From positions 1 through 37,218 of the forward strand of contig NW_003146125.1 of assembly GCF_000003605.2 (NCBI RefSeq): a DNA stretch of 37,218 nucleotides, in the 5' to 3' direction. Under the pieces are notes generated by a model. That model did no database searches. It was not told where the DNA came from and saw only the letters and a list, made by a program, of their open reading frames with translations. Source of the stretch: Saccoglossus kowalevskii (Eukaryota > Hemichordata > Enteropneusta > Harrimaniidae). The position numbers and the translations under genes are program-made. Shown here piece after piece: positions 1-10,851 of this stretch (position 1 is its first letter; every line of letters begins with the position of its first letter).

Positions 1-589
1 TGTAGCCTTACCTGATGTAATACCAACCAACTGTAGCCTTATCTGATGCAATACCAACCAATTGTGGCCTTACCTGATGTAATACCAACCAATTGTAGCC
101 TTACCTAATGTAATACCAACCATTTGTGGCCTTACCTGATGTAATATCAACCAATTGTGGCCTTACCTGATGTAATACCAACCAATTGTAGCCTTACCTG
201 ATGTAATACCAATCAATTGTGGCCTTACCTGATGTAATACCAACCAATTGTGGCCTTACCTGATGTAATACCAACCAATTGTAGCCTTACCTGATGTAAT
301 ACCAACCAATTGTGGCCTTACCTGATGTAATACCAACCAATTGTGGCCTTACCTGATGTAATACCAACCACTTGTGGCCTTACCTGATGTAATACCAACC
401 AATTGTGGCCTTACCTGATGTAATATCAACCAATTGTGGCCTTACCTGATGTAATATCAACCAATTGTGGCCTTACCTGATGTAATACCAACCAATTGTA
501 GCCTTACCTGATGTAATACCAACCAATTGTAGCCTTACCTGATGTAATACCAACCAACTGTAGCCTTACCTGATGCAATACCAACCAAT
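1..589. repeat. Higher-order module K, copy 1 (19 units)
   Basis: The 19 units from 1 to 589 carry an ordered set of marks: an A unit ending in AAC, an A unit with TGATGCAAT, G, A ending in CATT, G with ATATC, G, A with CCAATC, G, G, A, G, then a G unit ending in the very rare CAC form (near 370), followed by three G units (two with ATATC), G, A, A ending in AAC, and A with TGATGCAAT. The same order recurs at 29143-29731, including the CAC mark. I counted about four differing bases over the 589 bp. Shorter versions of the opening ten units occur at 776, 10447, 16262, 22100 and 25082, so this is the commonest module start in the window. Confidence 0.9.
558..588. other. TGATGCAAT element (example unit)
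   Basis: Units with C at site 18 contain TGATGCAAT, the reverse complement of ATTGCATCA, which is the amino-acid response element core bound by ATF4 with C/EBP partners at the mammalian CHOP gene. I count roughly 60 such units in the window. The other units have TGATGTAAT, one base away. They occur mainly after AAC units and in the alternating blocks near 3660-4030, 6090-6420, 23390-24330 and 34740-35110. The match may be chance, repeated by amplification. Confidence 0.45.
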
Positions 590-775
590 TGTGGCCTTAC
601 CTGATGTAATACCAACCAATTGTAGCCTTACCTGATGTAATACCAACCATTTGTGGCCTTACCTGATGTAATATCAACCAATTGTGGCCTTACCTGATGT
701 AATACCAACCAATTGTAGCCTTACCTGATGTAATACCAATCAATTGTAGCCTTACCTGATGTAATACCAACCAAT

Positions 776-1240
776 TGTAGCCTTACCTGATGTAATACCA
801 ACCAACTGTAGCCTTACCTGATGCAATACCAACCAATTGTGGCCTTACCTGATGTAATACCAACCAATTGTAGCCTTACCTGATGTAATACCAACCATTT
901 GTGGCCTTACCTGATGTAATATCAACCAATTGTGGCCTTACCTGATGTAATACCAACCATTTGTGGCCTTACCTGATGTAATATCAACCAATTGTGGCCT
1001 TACCTGATGTAATACCAACCAATTGTAGCCTTACCTGATGTAATACCAACCAATTGTGGCCTTACCTGATGTAATACCAACCAATTATAGCCTTACCTGA
1101 TGTAATACCAACCAATTGTGGCCTTACCTGATGTAATACCAACCAATTGTGGCCTTACCTGATGTAATACCAACCAATTGTGGCCTTACCTGATGTAATA
1201 CCAACCAATTGTGGCCTTACCTGATGTAATACCAACCAAT
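776..1240. repeat. Module with TTATAGCC mark, copy 1 (15 units)
   Basis: Fifteen units in the order A-AAC, A-TGATGCAAT, G, A-CATT, G-ATATC, G-CATT, G-ATATC, G, A, G, then a unit with the rare TATAGCC start (site 2 G>A, at 1086), then G, G, G, G. The same string occurs at 16262-16727, and its second half occurs again at 1892-2232. The TATAGCC mark is seen only four times in the window (1086, 2078, 16572 and near 17936), which makes it a good tag for tracing copying. Confidence 0.88.
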
Positions 1241-1457
1241 TGTAGCCTTACCTGATGTAATACCAACCAATTGTGGCCTTACCTGATGTAATACCAACCA
1301 ATTGTGGCCTTACCTGATGTAATATCAACCAATTGTGGCCTTACCTGATGTAATACCAACCAATTGTAGCCTTACCTGATGTAATACCAACCAATTGTGG
1401 CCTTACCTGATGTAATACCAACCAATTGTGGCCTTACCTGATGTAATACCAACCAAT
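900..1457. repeat. Left half of a 992-bp tandem duplication
   Basis: The units at 900-1457 (G-ATATC, G-CATT, G-ATATC, G, A, G, TATAGCC, four G, A, G, G-ATATC, G, A, G, G) recur in the same order at 1892-2449, an offset of exactly 992 bp or 32 units. Both copies carry the rare TATAGCC unit (1086 and 2078). One visible base difference is TGTGACC at 1985. This is a local block duplication, as expected from unequal exchange. Confidence 0.9.
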
Positions 1458-1891
1458 TGTGGCCTTACCTGATGTAATACCAACCAATTGTGGCCTTACC
1501 TGATGTAATACCAACCAATTGTGGCCTTACCTGATGTAATACCAACCAATTGTAGCCTTACCTGATGTAATACCAACCAATTGTGGCCTTACCTGATGTA
1601 ATATCAACCAATTGTAGCCTTACCTGATGTAATACCAACCATTTGTGGCCTTACCTGATGTAATACCAACCAATTGTGGCCTTACCTGATGTAATACCAA
1701 CCAATTGTGGTCTTTCCTGATGTAATACGAATTAATTGTGGCCTTACCTGATGTAATACCAACCAATTGTAGCCTTACCTGATGTAATACCAACCATTTG
1801 TGGCCTTACCTGATGTAATATCAACCAATTGTGGCCTTACCTGATGTAATACCAACCATTTGTGGCCTTACCTGATGTAATACCAACCATT

Positions 1892-2449
1892 TGTGGCCTT
1901 ACCTGATGTAATATCAACCAATTGTGGCCTTACCTGATGTAATACCAACCATTTGTGGCCTTACCTGATGTAATATCAACCAATTGTGACCTTACCTGAT
2001 GTAATACCAACCAATTGTAGCCTTACCTGATGTAATACCAACCAATTGTGGCCTTACCTGATGTAATACCAACCAATTATAGCCTTACCTGATGTAATAC
2101 CAACCAATTGTGGCCTTACCTGATGTAATACCAACCAATTGTGGCCTTACCTGATGTAATACCAACCAATTGTGGCCTTACCTGATGTAATACCAACCAA
2201 TTGTGGCCTTACCTGATGTAATACCAACCAATTGTAGCCTTACCTGATGTAATACCAACCAATTGTGGCCTTACCTGATGTAATACCAACCAATTGTGGC
2301 CTTACCTGATGTAATATCAACCAATTGTGGCCTTACCTGATGTAATACCAACCAATTGTAGCCTTACCTGATGTAATACCAACCAATTGTGGCCTTACCT
2401 GATGTAATACCAACCAATTGTGGCCTTACCTGATGTAATACCAACCAAT
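1892..2449. repeat. Right half of the 992-bp tandem duplication
   Basis: Eighteen units matching 900-1457 at +32 units. The TTCCCTG module follows directly at 2450, whereas the left copy runs on into further G units and then a TCTTTCCTG / CGAATTA unit near 1706-1735. The second copy is therefore the one that keeps the flank also seen at 16572-17500. Confidence 0.9.
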
Positions 2450-2945
2450 TGTGGCCTTCCCTGATGTAATACCAACCAATTGTGGCCTTACCTGATGTAA
2501 TATCAACCAATTGTGGCCTTACCTGATGTAATATCTACCAATTGTGGCCTTACCTGATGTAATACCAACCAATTGTAGCCTTACCTGATGCAATACCAAC
2601 CAATTGTGGCCTTACCTGATGTAATACCAACCAATTGTAGCCTTACCTGATGTAATATCAACCAATTGTGGCCTTACCTGATGTAATACCAACCAATTGT
2701 AGCCTTACCTGATATAATACCAATCAATTGTGGCCTTACCTGATGTAATACCAACCAATTGTGGCCTTACCTGATGTAATACCAACCAATTGTAGCCTTA
2801 CCTGATGTAATACCAACCAATTGTGGCCTTACCTGATGTAATACCAACCAATTGTGGCCTTACCTGATGTAATACCAACCAATTGTGGCCTTACCTGATG
2901 TAATACCAACCAATTGTGGCCTTACCTGATGTAATACCAACCAAT
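2450..2945. repeat. TTCCCTG / GATATAAT module, copy 1
   Basis: Opens with a G unit carrying TTCCCTG (site 10 A>C). Then come G-ATATC, G with ATATCTACC, G, A-TGATGCAAT, G, A-ATATC, G, and an A unit with GATATAAT plus CCAATC (near 2714), followed by G, G, A and a run of G units. Three marks that are each rare in the window occur in the same order at 17007-17500, and the TTCCCTG to ATATCTACC part also occurs at 18371-18500. Position 17 G>A (GATATAAT) is seen only at 2714 and 17271. Confidence 0.87.
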
Positions 2946-3131
2946 TGTGGCCTTACCTGATGTAATACCAACCAATTGTAGTCTTACCTGATGTAATATC
3001 AACCAATTGTGGCCTTACCTGATGTAATACCAACCAATTGTAGCCTTACCTGATGTAATATCAACCAATTGTGGCCTTACCTGATGTAATACCAATCAAT
3101 TGTAGCCTTACCTGATGTAATACCAACCAAT

Positions 3132-3317
3132 TGTAGTCTTACCTGATGTAATATCAACCAATTGTGGCCTTACCTGATGTAATACCAACCAATTGTAGTC
3201 TTTCCTGATGTAATACCAACCAATTGTGGCCTTACCTGATGTAATACCAACCATTTGTAGCCTTACCTGATGTAATACCAACCAACTGTAGTCTTACCTG
3301 ATGTAATACCAACCAAT
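3132..3317. repeat. Module S (TAGTCTTTCCTG core), copy 1
   Basis: Six units: TAGTC with ATATC, G, TAGTCTTTCCTG (sites 6 and 10 both T), G ending in CATT, A ending in AAC, and TAGTC. The double mark TCTTTCC and its fixed neighbours recur at 6449, 22850 and 32492 in the same six-unit order, and in modified form at about 15190, 28525, 31624, 36039 and 37063. In all four strict copies the units that follow run G, A, G, A, G, G. Confidence 0.9.
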
Positions 3318-3844
3318 TGTGGCCTTACCTGATGTAATACCAACCAATTGTAGCCTTACCTGATGTAATACCAACCAATTGTGGCCTTACCTGATGTAAT
3401 ACCAACCAATTGTAGCCTTACCTGATGTAATACCAACCAATTGTGGCCTTACCTGATGTAATACCAACCAATTGTGGCCTTACCTGATGTAATACCAACC
3501 AATTGTGGCCTTACCTGATGTAATACCAACCAATTGTAGCCTTACCTGATGTAATACCAACCAATTGTGGCCTTACCTGATGTAATACCAACCAATTGTA
3601 GTCTTACCTGATGTAATATCAACCAATTGTGGCCTTACCTGATGTAATACCAACCAATTGTGGCCTTACCTGATGCAATACCAACCAATTGTGGCCTTAC
3701 CTGATGTAATATCAACCAATTGTGGCCTTACCTGATGCAATACCAACCAATTGTAGCCTTACCTGATGTAATATCAACCAATTGTGGCCTTACCTGATGT
3801 AATATCAACCAATTGTGGCCTTACCTGATGTAATACCAACCAAT

Positions 3845-4619
3845 TGTAGCCTTACCTGATGTAATATCAACCAATTGTGGCCTTACCTGATGCAATACCA
3901 ACCAATTGTGGCCTTACCTGATGTAATATCAACCAATTGTGGCCTTACCTGATGCAATACCAACCAATTGTAGCCTTACCTGATGTAATATCAACCAATT
4001 GTGGCCTTACCTGATGCAATACCAACCAATTGTGGCCTTACCTGATGTAATACCAACCAATTGTAGCCTTACCTGATGTAATACCAACCAATTGTGGCCT
4101 TACCTGATGTAATATCAACCAATTGTGGCCTTACCTGATGTAATACCAACCAATTGTGGCCTTACCTGATGTAATACGAATTAATTGTGGCCTTACCTGA
4201 TGTAATACCAACCAATTGTAGCCTTACCTGATGTAATACCAACCAATTGTAGCCTTACCTGATGTAATATCAACCAATTGTGGCCTTACCTGATGTAATA
4301 CCAACCAATTGTAGCCTTACCTGATGTAATACCAACCAATTGTGGCCTTACCTGATGTAATACCAACCAATTGTGGCCTTACCTGATGTAATACCAACCA
4401 ATTGTAGCCTTACCTGATGTAATACCAACCAATTGTGGCCTTACCTGATGTAATACCAACCAATTGTAGCCTTACCTGATGTAATACCAACCAATTGTGG
4501 CCTTACCTGATGTAATACCAACCAATTGTAGCCTTACCTGATGTAATACCAACCAATTGTGGCCTTACCTGATGTAATACCAACCAATTGTAGCCATACC
4601 TGATGTAATACCAACCAAT
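3845..4619. repeat. 25-unit module with CGAATTA and CCATACC marks, copy 1
   Basis: The string starts with alternating ATATC and TGATGCAAT units (A-ATATC, G-GCAAT, G-ATATC, G-GCAAT, A-ATATC, G-GCAAT), then G, A, G-ATATC, G, a unit ending in the rare CGAATTA (4177), G, A, A-ATATC, and an alternating G/A run that ends with an A unit carrying GCCATACC (4596). The same 25 unit types occur at 34923-35697. The distance from the CGAATTA mark to the CCATACC mark is 419 bp in both copies. Confidence 0.9.
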
Positions 4620-4681
4620 TGTGGCCTTACCTGATGTAATACCAACCAATTGTGGCCTTACCTGATGTAATATCAACCAAT

Positions 4682-4867
4682 TGTAGCCTTACTTGATGTA
4701 ATACCAACCATTTGTGGCTTTACTTGATGTAATATCAACCAATTGTGGCCTTACCTGATGTAATACCAACCATTTGTGGCCTTACTTGATGTAATATCAA
4801 CCAATTGTGGCCTTACCTGATGTAATACCAACCAATTGTAGCCTTACTTGATGTAATACCAACCAAT
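4682..4867. repeat. Local cluster of TTACTTG units
   Basis: Four of six consecutive units carry T at site 12 (TTACTTG, near 4693, 4724, 4786 and 4848). Elsewhere I saw this change only as single units near 11270 and 14727. The marked units alternate with plain ones, and one of them also has GGCTTTAC. This looks like a young change spread over a few neighbouring units by local copying. Confidence 0.85.
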
Positions 4868-5160
4868 TGTGGCCTTACCTGATGTAATACCAACCAACTG
4901 TAGCCTTACCTGATGTAATACCAACCAACTGTAGCCTTACCTGATGTAATATCAACCAATTGTAGCCTTACCTGATGTAATACCAACCATTTGTGGCCTT
5001 ACCTGATGTAATATCAACCAACTGTAGCCTTACCTGATGTAATACCAACCAACTGTAGCCTTACCTGATGTAATACCAATCATTTGTGGCCTTACCTGAT
5101 GTAATACCAACCAATTGTGGCCTTACCTGATGTAATACCAACCAATTGTAGCCTTACCTG
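4868..5160. repeat. AAC-rich module with CCAATCATT mark, copy 1
   Basis: A G unit is followed by two units starting after AAC, then A ending in CATT, G-ATATC ending in AAC, a unit ending in AAC, and an A unit with CCAATCATT (near 5080), where sites 27 and 30 are both T. That double mark is shared with 26846 and I found it nowhere else. The order of the surrounding units agrees at 26631-26920. Confidence 0.85.
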
Positions 5161-5320
5161 ATGTAATACCAACCATTTGTGGCCTTACCTGATGTAATAC
5201 CAACCAATTGTGGCCTTACCTGATGTAATACCAACCAATTGTAGCCTTACCTGATGTAATACCAACCAATTGTGGCCTTACCTGATGTAATACCAACCAA
5301 TTGTGGCCTTACCTGATGTA

Positions 5321-5670
5321 ACACCAACCAACTGTAACCTTGCCTGATGTAATACCAACCAATTGTGGCCTTACCGGATGTAATATCCACCATTTGAACC
5401 CTTACCTGATGTAATACCAACCAATTGTAGCCTTACCTGATGTAATATCAACCAATTGTGGCCTTACCTGATGTAATACCAACCAATTGAAACCTTACCT
5501 GATGTAATACCAACCAATTGTGGCCTTACCTGATGTAATACCAACCAATTGTGGCGTTGCGGGATGTAATACCAGCCAATTGTAGCCTTACCTGATGTAA
5601 TACCAACCAATTGTGGCCTTACATGATGTAATACCAACCAATTGTAGCGTTACTGGAAGTAATTCCAATC
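5321..5670. repeat. Diverged patch, in register
   Basis: About eleven units here carry many private substitutions: GTAACACC, CTGTAACCTTGCC, TTACCGGATG, ATATCCACC, TTTGAACCC, TTGAAACC, GCGTTGCGGGATG, CCAGCC, TTACATGATG and GCGTTACTGGAAGTAATTCC. They lie between units that are close to consensus. There is no net length change, since marks at 806 and 7192 on either side are exactly 206 units apart. Substitution without slippage suggests real, older units that escaped homogenisation. The left flank of the patch is the diverging end of the 4868-5160 module. Confidence 0.85.
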
Positions 5671-6448
5671 AATTGTGGCCTTACCTGATGTAATACCAAC
5701 CAATTGTGGCCTTACCTGATGTAATACCAACCAATTGTAGCCTTACCTGATGTAATATCAACCATTTGTGGCCTTACCTGATGTAATACCAACCAATTGT
5801 GGCCTTACCTGATGTAATATCAACCAATTGTAGCCTTACCTGATGTAATACCAACCAATTGTGGCCTTACCTGATGTAATACCAACCAATTGTAGCCTTA
5901 CCTGATGTAATACCAACCAATTGTAGCCTTACCTGATGTAATACCAACCAATTGTGGCCTTACCTGATGTAATACGAATTAATTGTGGCCTTACCTGATG
6001 TAATACCAACCAATTGTAGCCTTACCTGATGTAATATCAACCAATTGTGGCCTTACCTGATGTAATATCAACCAATTGTGGCCTTACCTGATGCAATACC
6101 AACCAATTGTAGCCTTACCTGATGTAATATCAACCAATTGTGGCCTTACCTGATGCAATACCAACCAATTGTGGCCTTACCTGATGTAATATCAACCAAT
6201 TGTGGCCTTACCTGATGCAATACCAACCAATTGTAGCCTTACCTGATGTAATATCAACCAATTGTGGCCTTACCTGATGCAATACCAACCAATTGTGGCC
6301 TTACCTGATGTAATACCAACCAATTGTAGCCTTACCTGATGTAATACCAACCAATTGTGGCCTTACCTGATGTAATATCAACCAATTGTGGCCTTACCTG
6401 ATGCAATACCAACCAATTGTGGCCTTACCTGATGTAATACCAACCAAT

Positions 6449-6634
6449 TGTAGTCTTACCTGATGTAATATCAACCAATTGTGGCCTTACCTGATGTAAT
6501 ACCAACCAATTGTAGTCTTTCCTGATGTAATACCAACCAATTGTGGCCTTACCTGATGTAATACCAACCATTTGTAGCCTTACCTGATGTAATACCAACC
6601 AACTGTAGTCTTACCTGATGTAATACCAACCAAT
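6449..6634. repeat. Module S, copy 2
   Basis: Same six-unit order as 3132-3317 and exactly 107 units (3,317 bp) to its right, measured on the TCTTTCC mark (3199 and 6516). No net indel separates the two, even though the diverged patch at 5321-5670 lies between them. Confidence 0.9.
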
Positions 6635-7191
6635 TGTGGCCTTACCTGATGTAATACCAACCAATTGTAGCCTTACCTGATGTAATACCAACCAATTGTG
6701 GCCTTACCTGATGTAATACCAACCAATTGTAGCCTTACCTGATGTAATACCAACCAATTGTGGCCTTACCTGATGTAATACCAACCAATTGTGGCCTTAC
6801 CTGATGTAATACCAACCAATTGTAGCCTTACCTGATGTAATACCAACCATTTGTAACCTTACCTGATGTAATACCAACCAATTGTAGCCTTACCTGATGT
6901 AATACCAACCAATTGTGGCCTTACCTGATGTAATACCAACCAATTGTGGCCTTACCTGATGTAATACCAACCAATTGTAGCCTTACCTGATGTAATACCA
7001 ACCAATTGTAGCCTTACCTGATGTAATACCAACCAATTGTAGCCTTACCTGATGTAATACCAACCAATTGTAGCCTTACCTGATGTAATACCAATCAATT
7101 GTGGCCTTACCTGATGTAATACCAACCAATTGTGGCCTTACCTGATGTAATACCAACCAATTGTAGCCTTACCTGATGTAATACCAACCAA

Positions 7192-7564
7192 CTGTAGCCT
7201 TACCTGATGCAATACCAACCAATTGTGGCCTTACCTGATGTAATACCAACCATTTGTGGCCTTACCTGATGTAATACCAACCAATTGTGGCCTTACCTGA
7301 TGTAATACCAACCAATTGTAGCCTTACCTGATGTAATACCAACCAATTGTGGCCTTACCTGATGTAATACCAACCAATTGTAGCCTTACCTGATGTAATA
7401 CCAACCAATTGTAGCCTTACCTGATGTAATACCAACCAATTGTAGCCTTACCTGATGTAATACCAACCAACTGTAGCCTTACCTGATGCAATACCAACCA
7501 ATTGTGGCCTTACCTGATGTAATACCAACCAATTGTAGCCTTACCTGATGTAATACCAACCAAC
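7192..7564. repeat. 9-unit spaced AAC/GCAAT module, copy 1
   Basis: Two AAC/TGATGCAAT junctions at 7192 and 7471 are 279 bp (9 units) apart, with the order A-GCAAT, G, unit after CATT, G, A, G, A, A, A-AAC between them, then A-GCAAT, G, A-AAC. The same spacing and order recur at 30817-31189. The second half is also shared with the block that leads into 33711. Confidence 0.83.
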
Positions 7565-9981
7565 TGTAGCCTTACCTGATGTAATACCAACCAATTGTGG
7601 CCTTACCTGATGTAATACCAACCAATTGTGGCCTTACCTGATGTAATACCAACCAATTGTGGCCTTACCTGATGTAATACCAACCAATTGTAGCCTTACC
7701 TGATGTAATACCAACCAATTGTGGCCTTACCTGATGTAATACCAACCAATTGTGGCCTTACCTGATGTAATACCAACCAATTGTGGCCTTACCTGATGTA
7801 ATACCAACCAATTGTAGCCTTACCTGATGTAATACCAACCAATTGTAGCCTTACCTGATGTAATACCAACCAATTGTAGCCTTACCTGATGTAATACCAA
7901 CCAATTGTGGCCTTACCTGATGTAATACCAACCAATTGTGGCCTTACCTGATGTAATACCAACCAATTGTAGCCTTACCTGATGTAATACCAACCAATTG
8001 TAGCCTTACCTGATGTAATACCAACCAATTGTAGCCTTTCCTGATGTAATACCAACCAATTGTAGCCTTACCTGATGTAATATCAACCAATTGTGGCCTT
8101 ACCTGATGTAATATCAACCAACTGTAGCCTTACCTGATGTAATACCAACCATTTGTAGCCTTACCTGATGTAATACCAACCATTTGTAGCCTTACCTGAT
8201 GTAATACCAACCAATTGTGGCCTTACCTGATGTAATACCAACCAATTGTAGCCTTACCTGATGTAATACCAACCAATTGTGGCCTTACCTGATGTAATAC
8301 CAACCAATTGTGGCCTTACCTGATGTAATCCCAACCAATTGTAGCTTACCTGATGTAATACCAACCAATTGTAGCTTTACATGATGTAATACCAACCAAT
8401 TGTAGCCTTACCTGATGTAATACCAACCAATTGTAGCCTTACCTGATGTAATACCAACCATTTGTGGCCTTACCTGATGTAATACCAACCAATTGTGGCC
8501 TTACCTGATGTAATACCAACCAATTGTAGCCTTACCTGATGTAATACCAACCAATTGTAGCCTTACCTGATGTAATACCAACCAATTGTGGCCTTACCTG
8601 ATGTAATACCAACCAATTGTAGCCTTACCTGATGTAATACCAACCAATTGTGGCCTTACCTGATGTAATACCAACCAATTGTAGCCTTACCTGATGTAAT
8701 ACCAACCAATTGTGGCCTTACCTGATGTAATACCAACCAATTGTAGTCTTACCTGATGTAATATCAACCAATTGTGGCCTTACCTGATGTAATACCAACC
8801 AATTGTGGCCTTACCTGATGTAATACCAACCAATTGTGGCCTTACCTGATGTAATACCAACCAATTGTAGCCTTACCTGATGTAATACCAACCATTTGTG
8901 GCCTTACCTGATGTAATATCAACCAATTGTGGCCTTACCTGATGTAATACCAACCAATTGTAGCCTTACCTGATGTAATACAAATCAATTGTGGCCTTAC
9001 CTGATGTAATACCAACCAATTGTGGCCTTACCTGATGTAATACCAACCAATTGTAGCCTTACCTGATGTAATACCAACCAATTGTGGCCTTACCTGATGT
9101 AATACCAACCAATTGTGGCCTTACCTGATGTAATACCAACCAATTGTGGCCTTACCTGATGTAATACCAACCAATTGTGGCCTTACCTGATGTAATATCA
9201 ACCAATTGTGGCCTTACCTGATGTAATATCAACCAATTGTGGCCTTACCTGATGTAATACCAACCAATTGTAGCCTTACCTGATGTAATACCAACCAATT
9301 GTAGCCTTACCTGATGTAATACCAACCAATTGTAGCCTTACCTGATGCAATACCAACCAATTGTGGCCTTACCTGATGTAATACCAACCAATTGTAGCCT
9401 TACCTGATGTAATACCAACCATTTGTGGCCTTACCTGATGTAATATCAACCAATTGTGGCCTTACCTGATGTAATACCAACCAATTGTAGCCTTACCTGA
9501 TGTAATACCAATCAATTGTGGCCTTACCTGATGTAATACCAACCAATTGTGGCCTTACCTGATGTAATACCAACCAATTGTAGCCTTACCTGATGTAATA
9601 CCAACCAATTGTGGCCTTACCTGATGTAATACCAACCAATTGTGGCCTTACCTGATGTAATACCAACCAATTGTGGCCTTACCTGATGTAATACCAACCA
9701 ATTGTGGCCTTACCTGATGTAATACCAACCAATTGTAGCCTTACCTGATGTAATACCAACCAATTGTAGCCTTACCTGATGCAATACCAACCAATTGTGG
9801 CCTTACCTGATGTAATACCAACCAATTGTAGCCTTACCTGATGTAATACCAACCATTTGTGGCCTTACCTGATGTAATATCAACCAATTGTGGCCTTACC
9901 TGATGTAATACCAACCAATTGTAGCCTTACCTGATGTAATACCAATCAATTGTGGCCTTACCTGATGTAATACCAACCAAT

Positions 9982-10632
9982 TGTGGCCTTACCTGATGTA
10001 ATATCTACCAATTGTGGCCTTACCTGATGTAATACCAACCAATTGTAGCCTTACCTGATGCAATACCAACCAATTGTGGCCTTACCTGATGTAATACCAA
10101 CCAATTGTAGCCTTACCTGATGTAATACCAATCAATTGTGGCCTTACCTGATGTAATACCAACCAATTGTGGCCTTACCTGATGTAATACCAACCAATTG
10201 TAGCCTTACCTGATGTAATACCAACCAATTGTGGCCTTACCTGATGTAATACCAACCAATTGTGGCCTTACCTGATGTAATACCAACCAATTGTGGCCTT
10301 ACCTGATGTAATACCAACCAATTGTGGCCTTACCTGATGTAATATCAACCAATTGTGGCCTTACCTGATGTAATATCAACCAATTGTGGCCTTACCTGAT
10401 GTAATACCAACCAATTGTAGCCTTACCTGATGTAATACCAACCAATTGTAGCCTTACCTGATGTAATACCAACCAACTGTAGCCTTACCTGATGCAATAC
10501 CAACCAATTGTGGCCTTACCTGATGTAATACCAACCAATTGTAGCCTTACCTGATGTAATACCAACCATTTGTGGCCTTACCTGATGTAATATCAACCAA
10601 TTGTGGCCTTACCTGATGTAATACCAACCAAT
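9982..10632. repeat. 21-unit module with ATATCTACC mark, copy 1
   Basis: Starts with a G unit bearing ATATCTACC (10005), then G, A-GCAAT, G, A-CCAATC, G, G, A, G, G, G, G-ATATC, G-ATATC, G, A, A-AAC, A-GCAAT, G, A-CATT, G-ATATC, G. The next unit (10633) has the rare ACTAATC. The same string, including ACTAATC, is found from 21635, where it runs into the scrambled patch. Offset 11,653 bp equals 376 units less the net 3 bp of intervening indels. Confidence 0.9.
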
Positions 10633-10823
10633 TGTAGCCTTACCTGATGTAATACTAATCAATTGTGGCCTTACCTGATGTAATACCAACCAATTGTGGC
10701 CTTACCTGATGTAATACCAACCAATTGTAGCCTTACCTGATGTAATACCAACCAATTGTGGCCTTACCTGATGTAATACCAACCAATTGTAGCCTTACCT
10801 GATGTAATACCAACCATTTGTGG

Positions 10824-10832
10824 CCTTACCTG
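10824..10832 (-). other. 5' splice-site-like motif in a reference unit (CAGGTAAGG)
   Basis: The reverse complement of unit sites 6-14 reads CAGGTAAGG, eight of nine bases of the metazoan donor consensus CAG/GTAAGT. It is present in nearly every unit, given here for the reference monomer. It is lost in the TTATCTG units (no GT) and changed in TCTTTCC, TTCCCTG, TTACTTG and CCATACC units. Units with TAGTC read CAGGTAAGA. Whether the minus strand is transcribed is unknown, so this is a motif call, not a splice-site call. Confidence 0.6.
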
Positions 10833-10844
10833 ATGTAATACCAA

Positions 10845-10851
10845 CCAATTG
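10845..10851. other. CCAATTG element at the unit junction (reference unit)
   Basis: Across each junction (sites 27-31 and 1-2 of the next unit) the consensus reads CCAATTG. It contains a CCAAT box core and the palindrome CAATTG, which fits the general E-box form CANNTG. The common variants at sites 27, 30 and 31 (CCAATC, CATT, AAC) all change this element, so units with and without it are interspersed. Protein binding is not shown by the sequence. Confidence 0.5.

Noticed and set aside
5321-5670. Different satellite family
   Set aside because: The units keep 31-bp register and most consensus bases; only substitutions accumulate.
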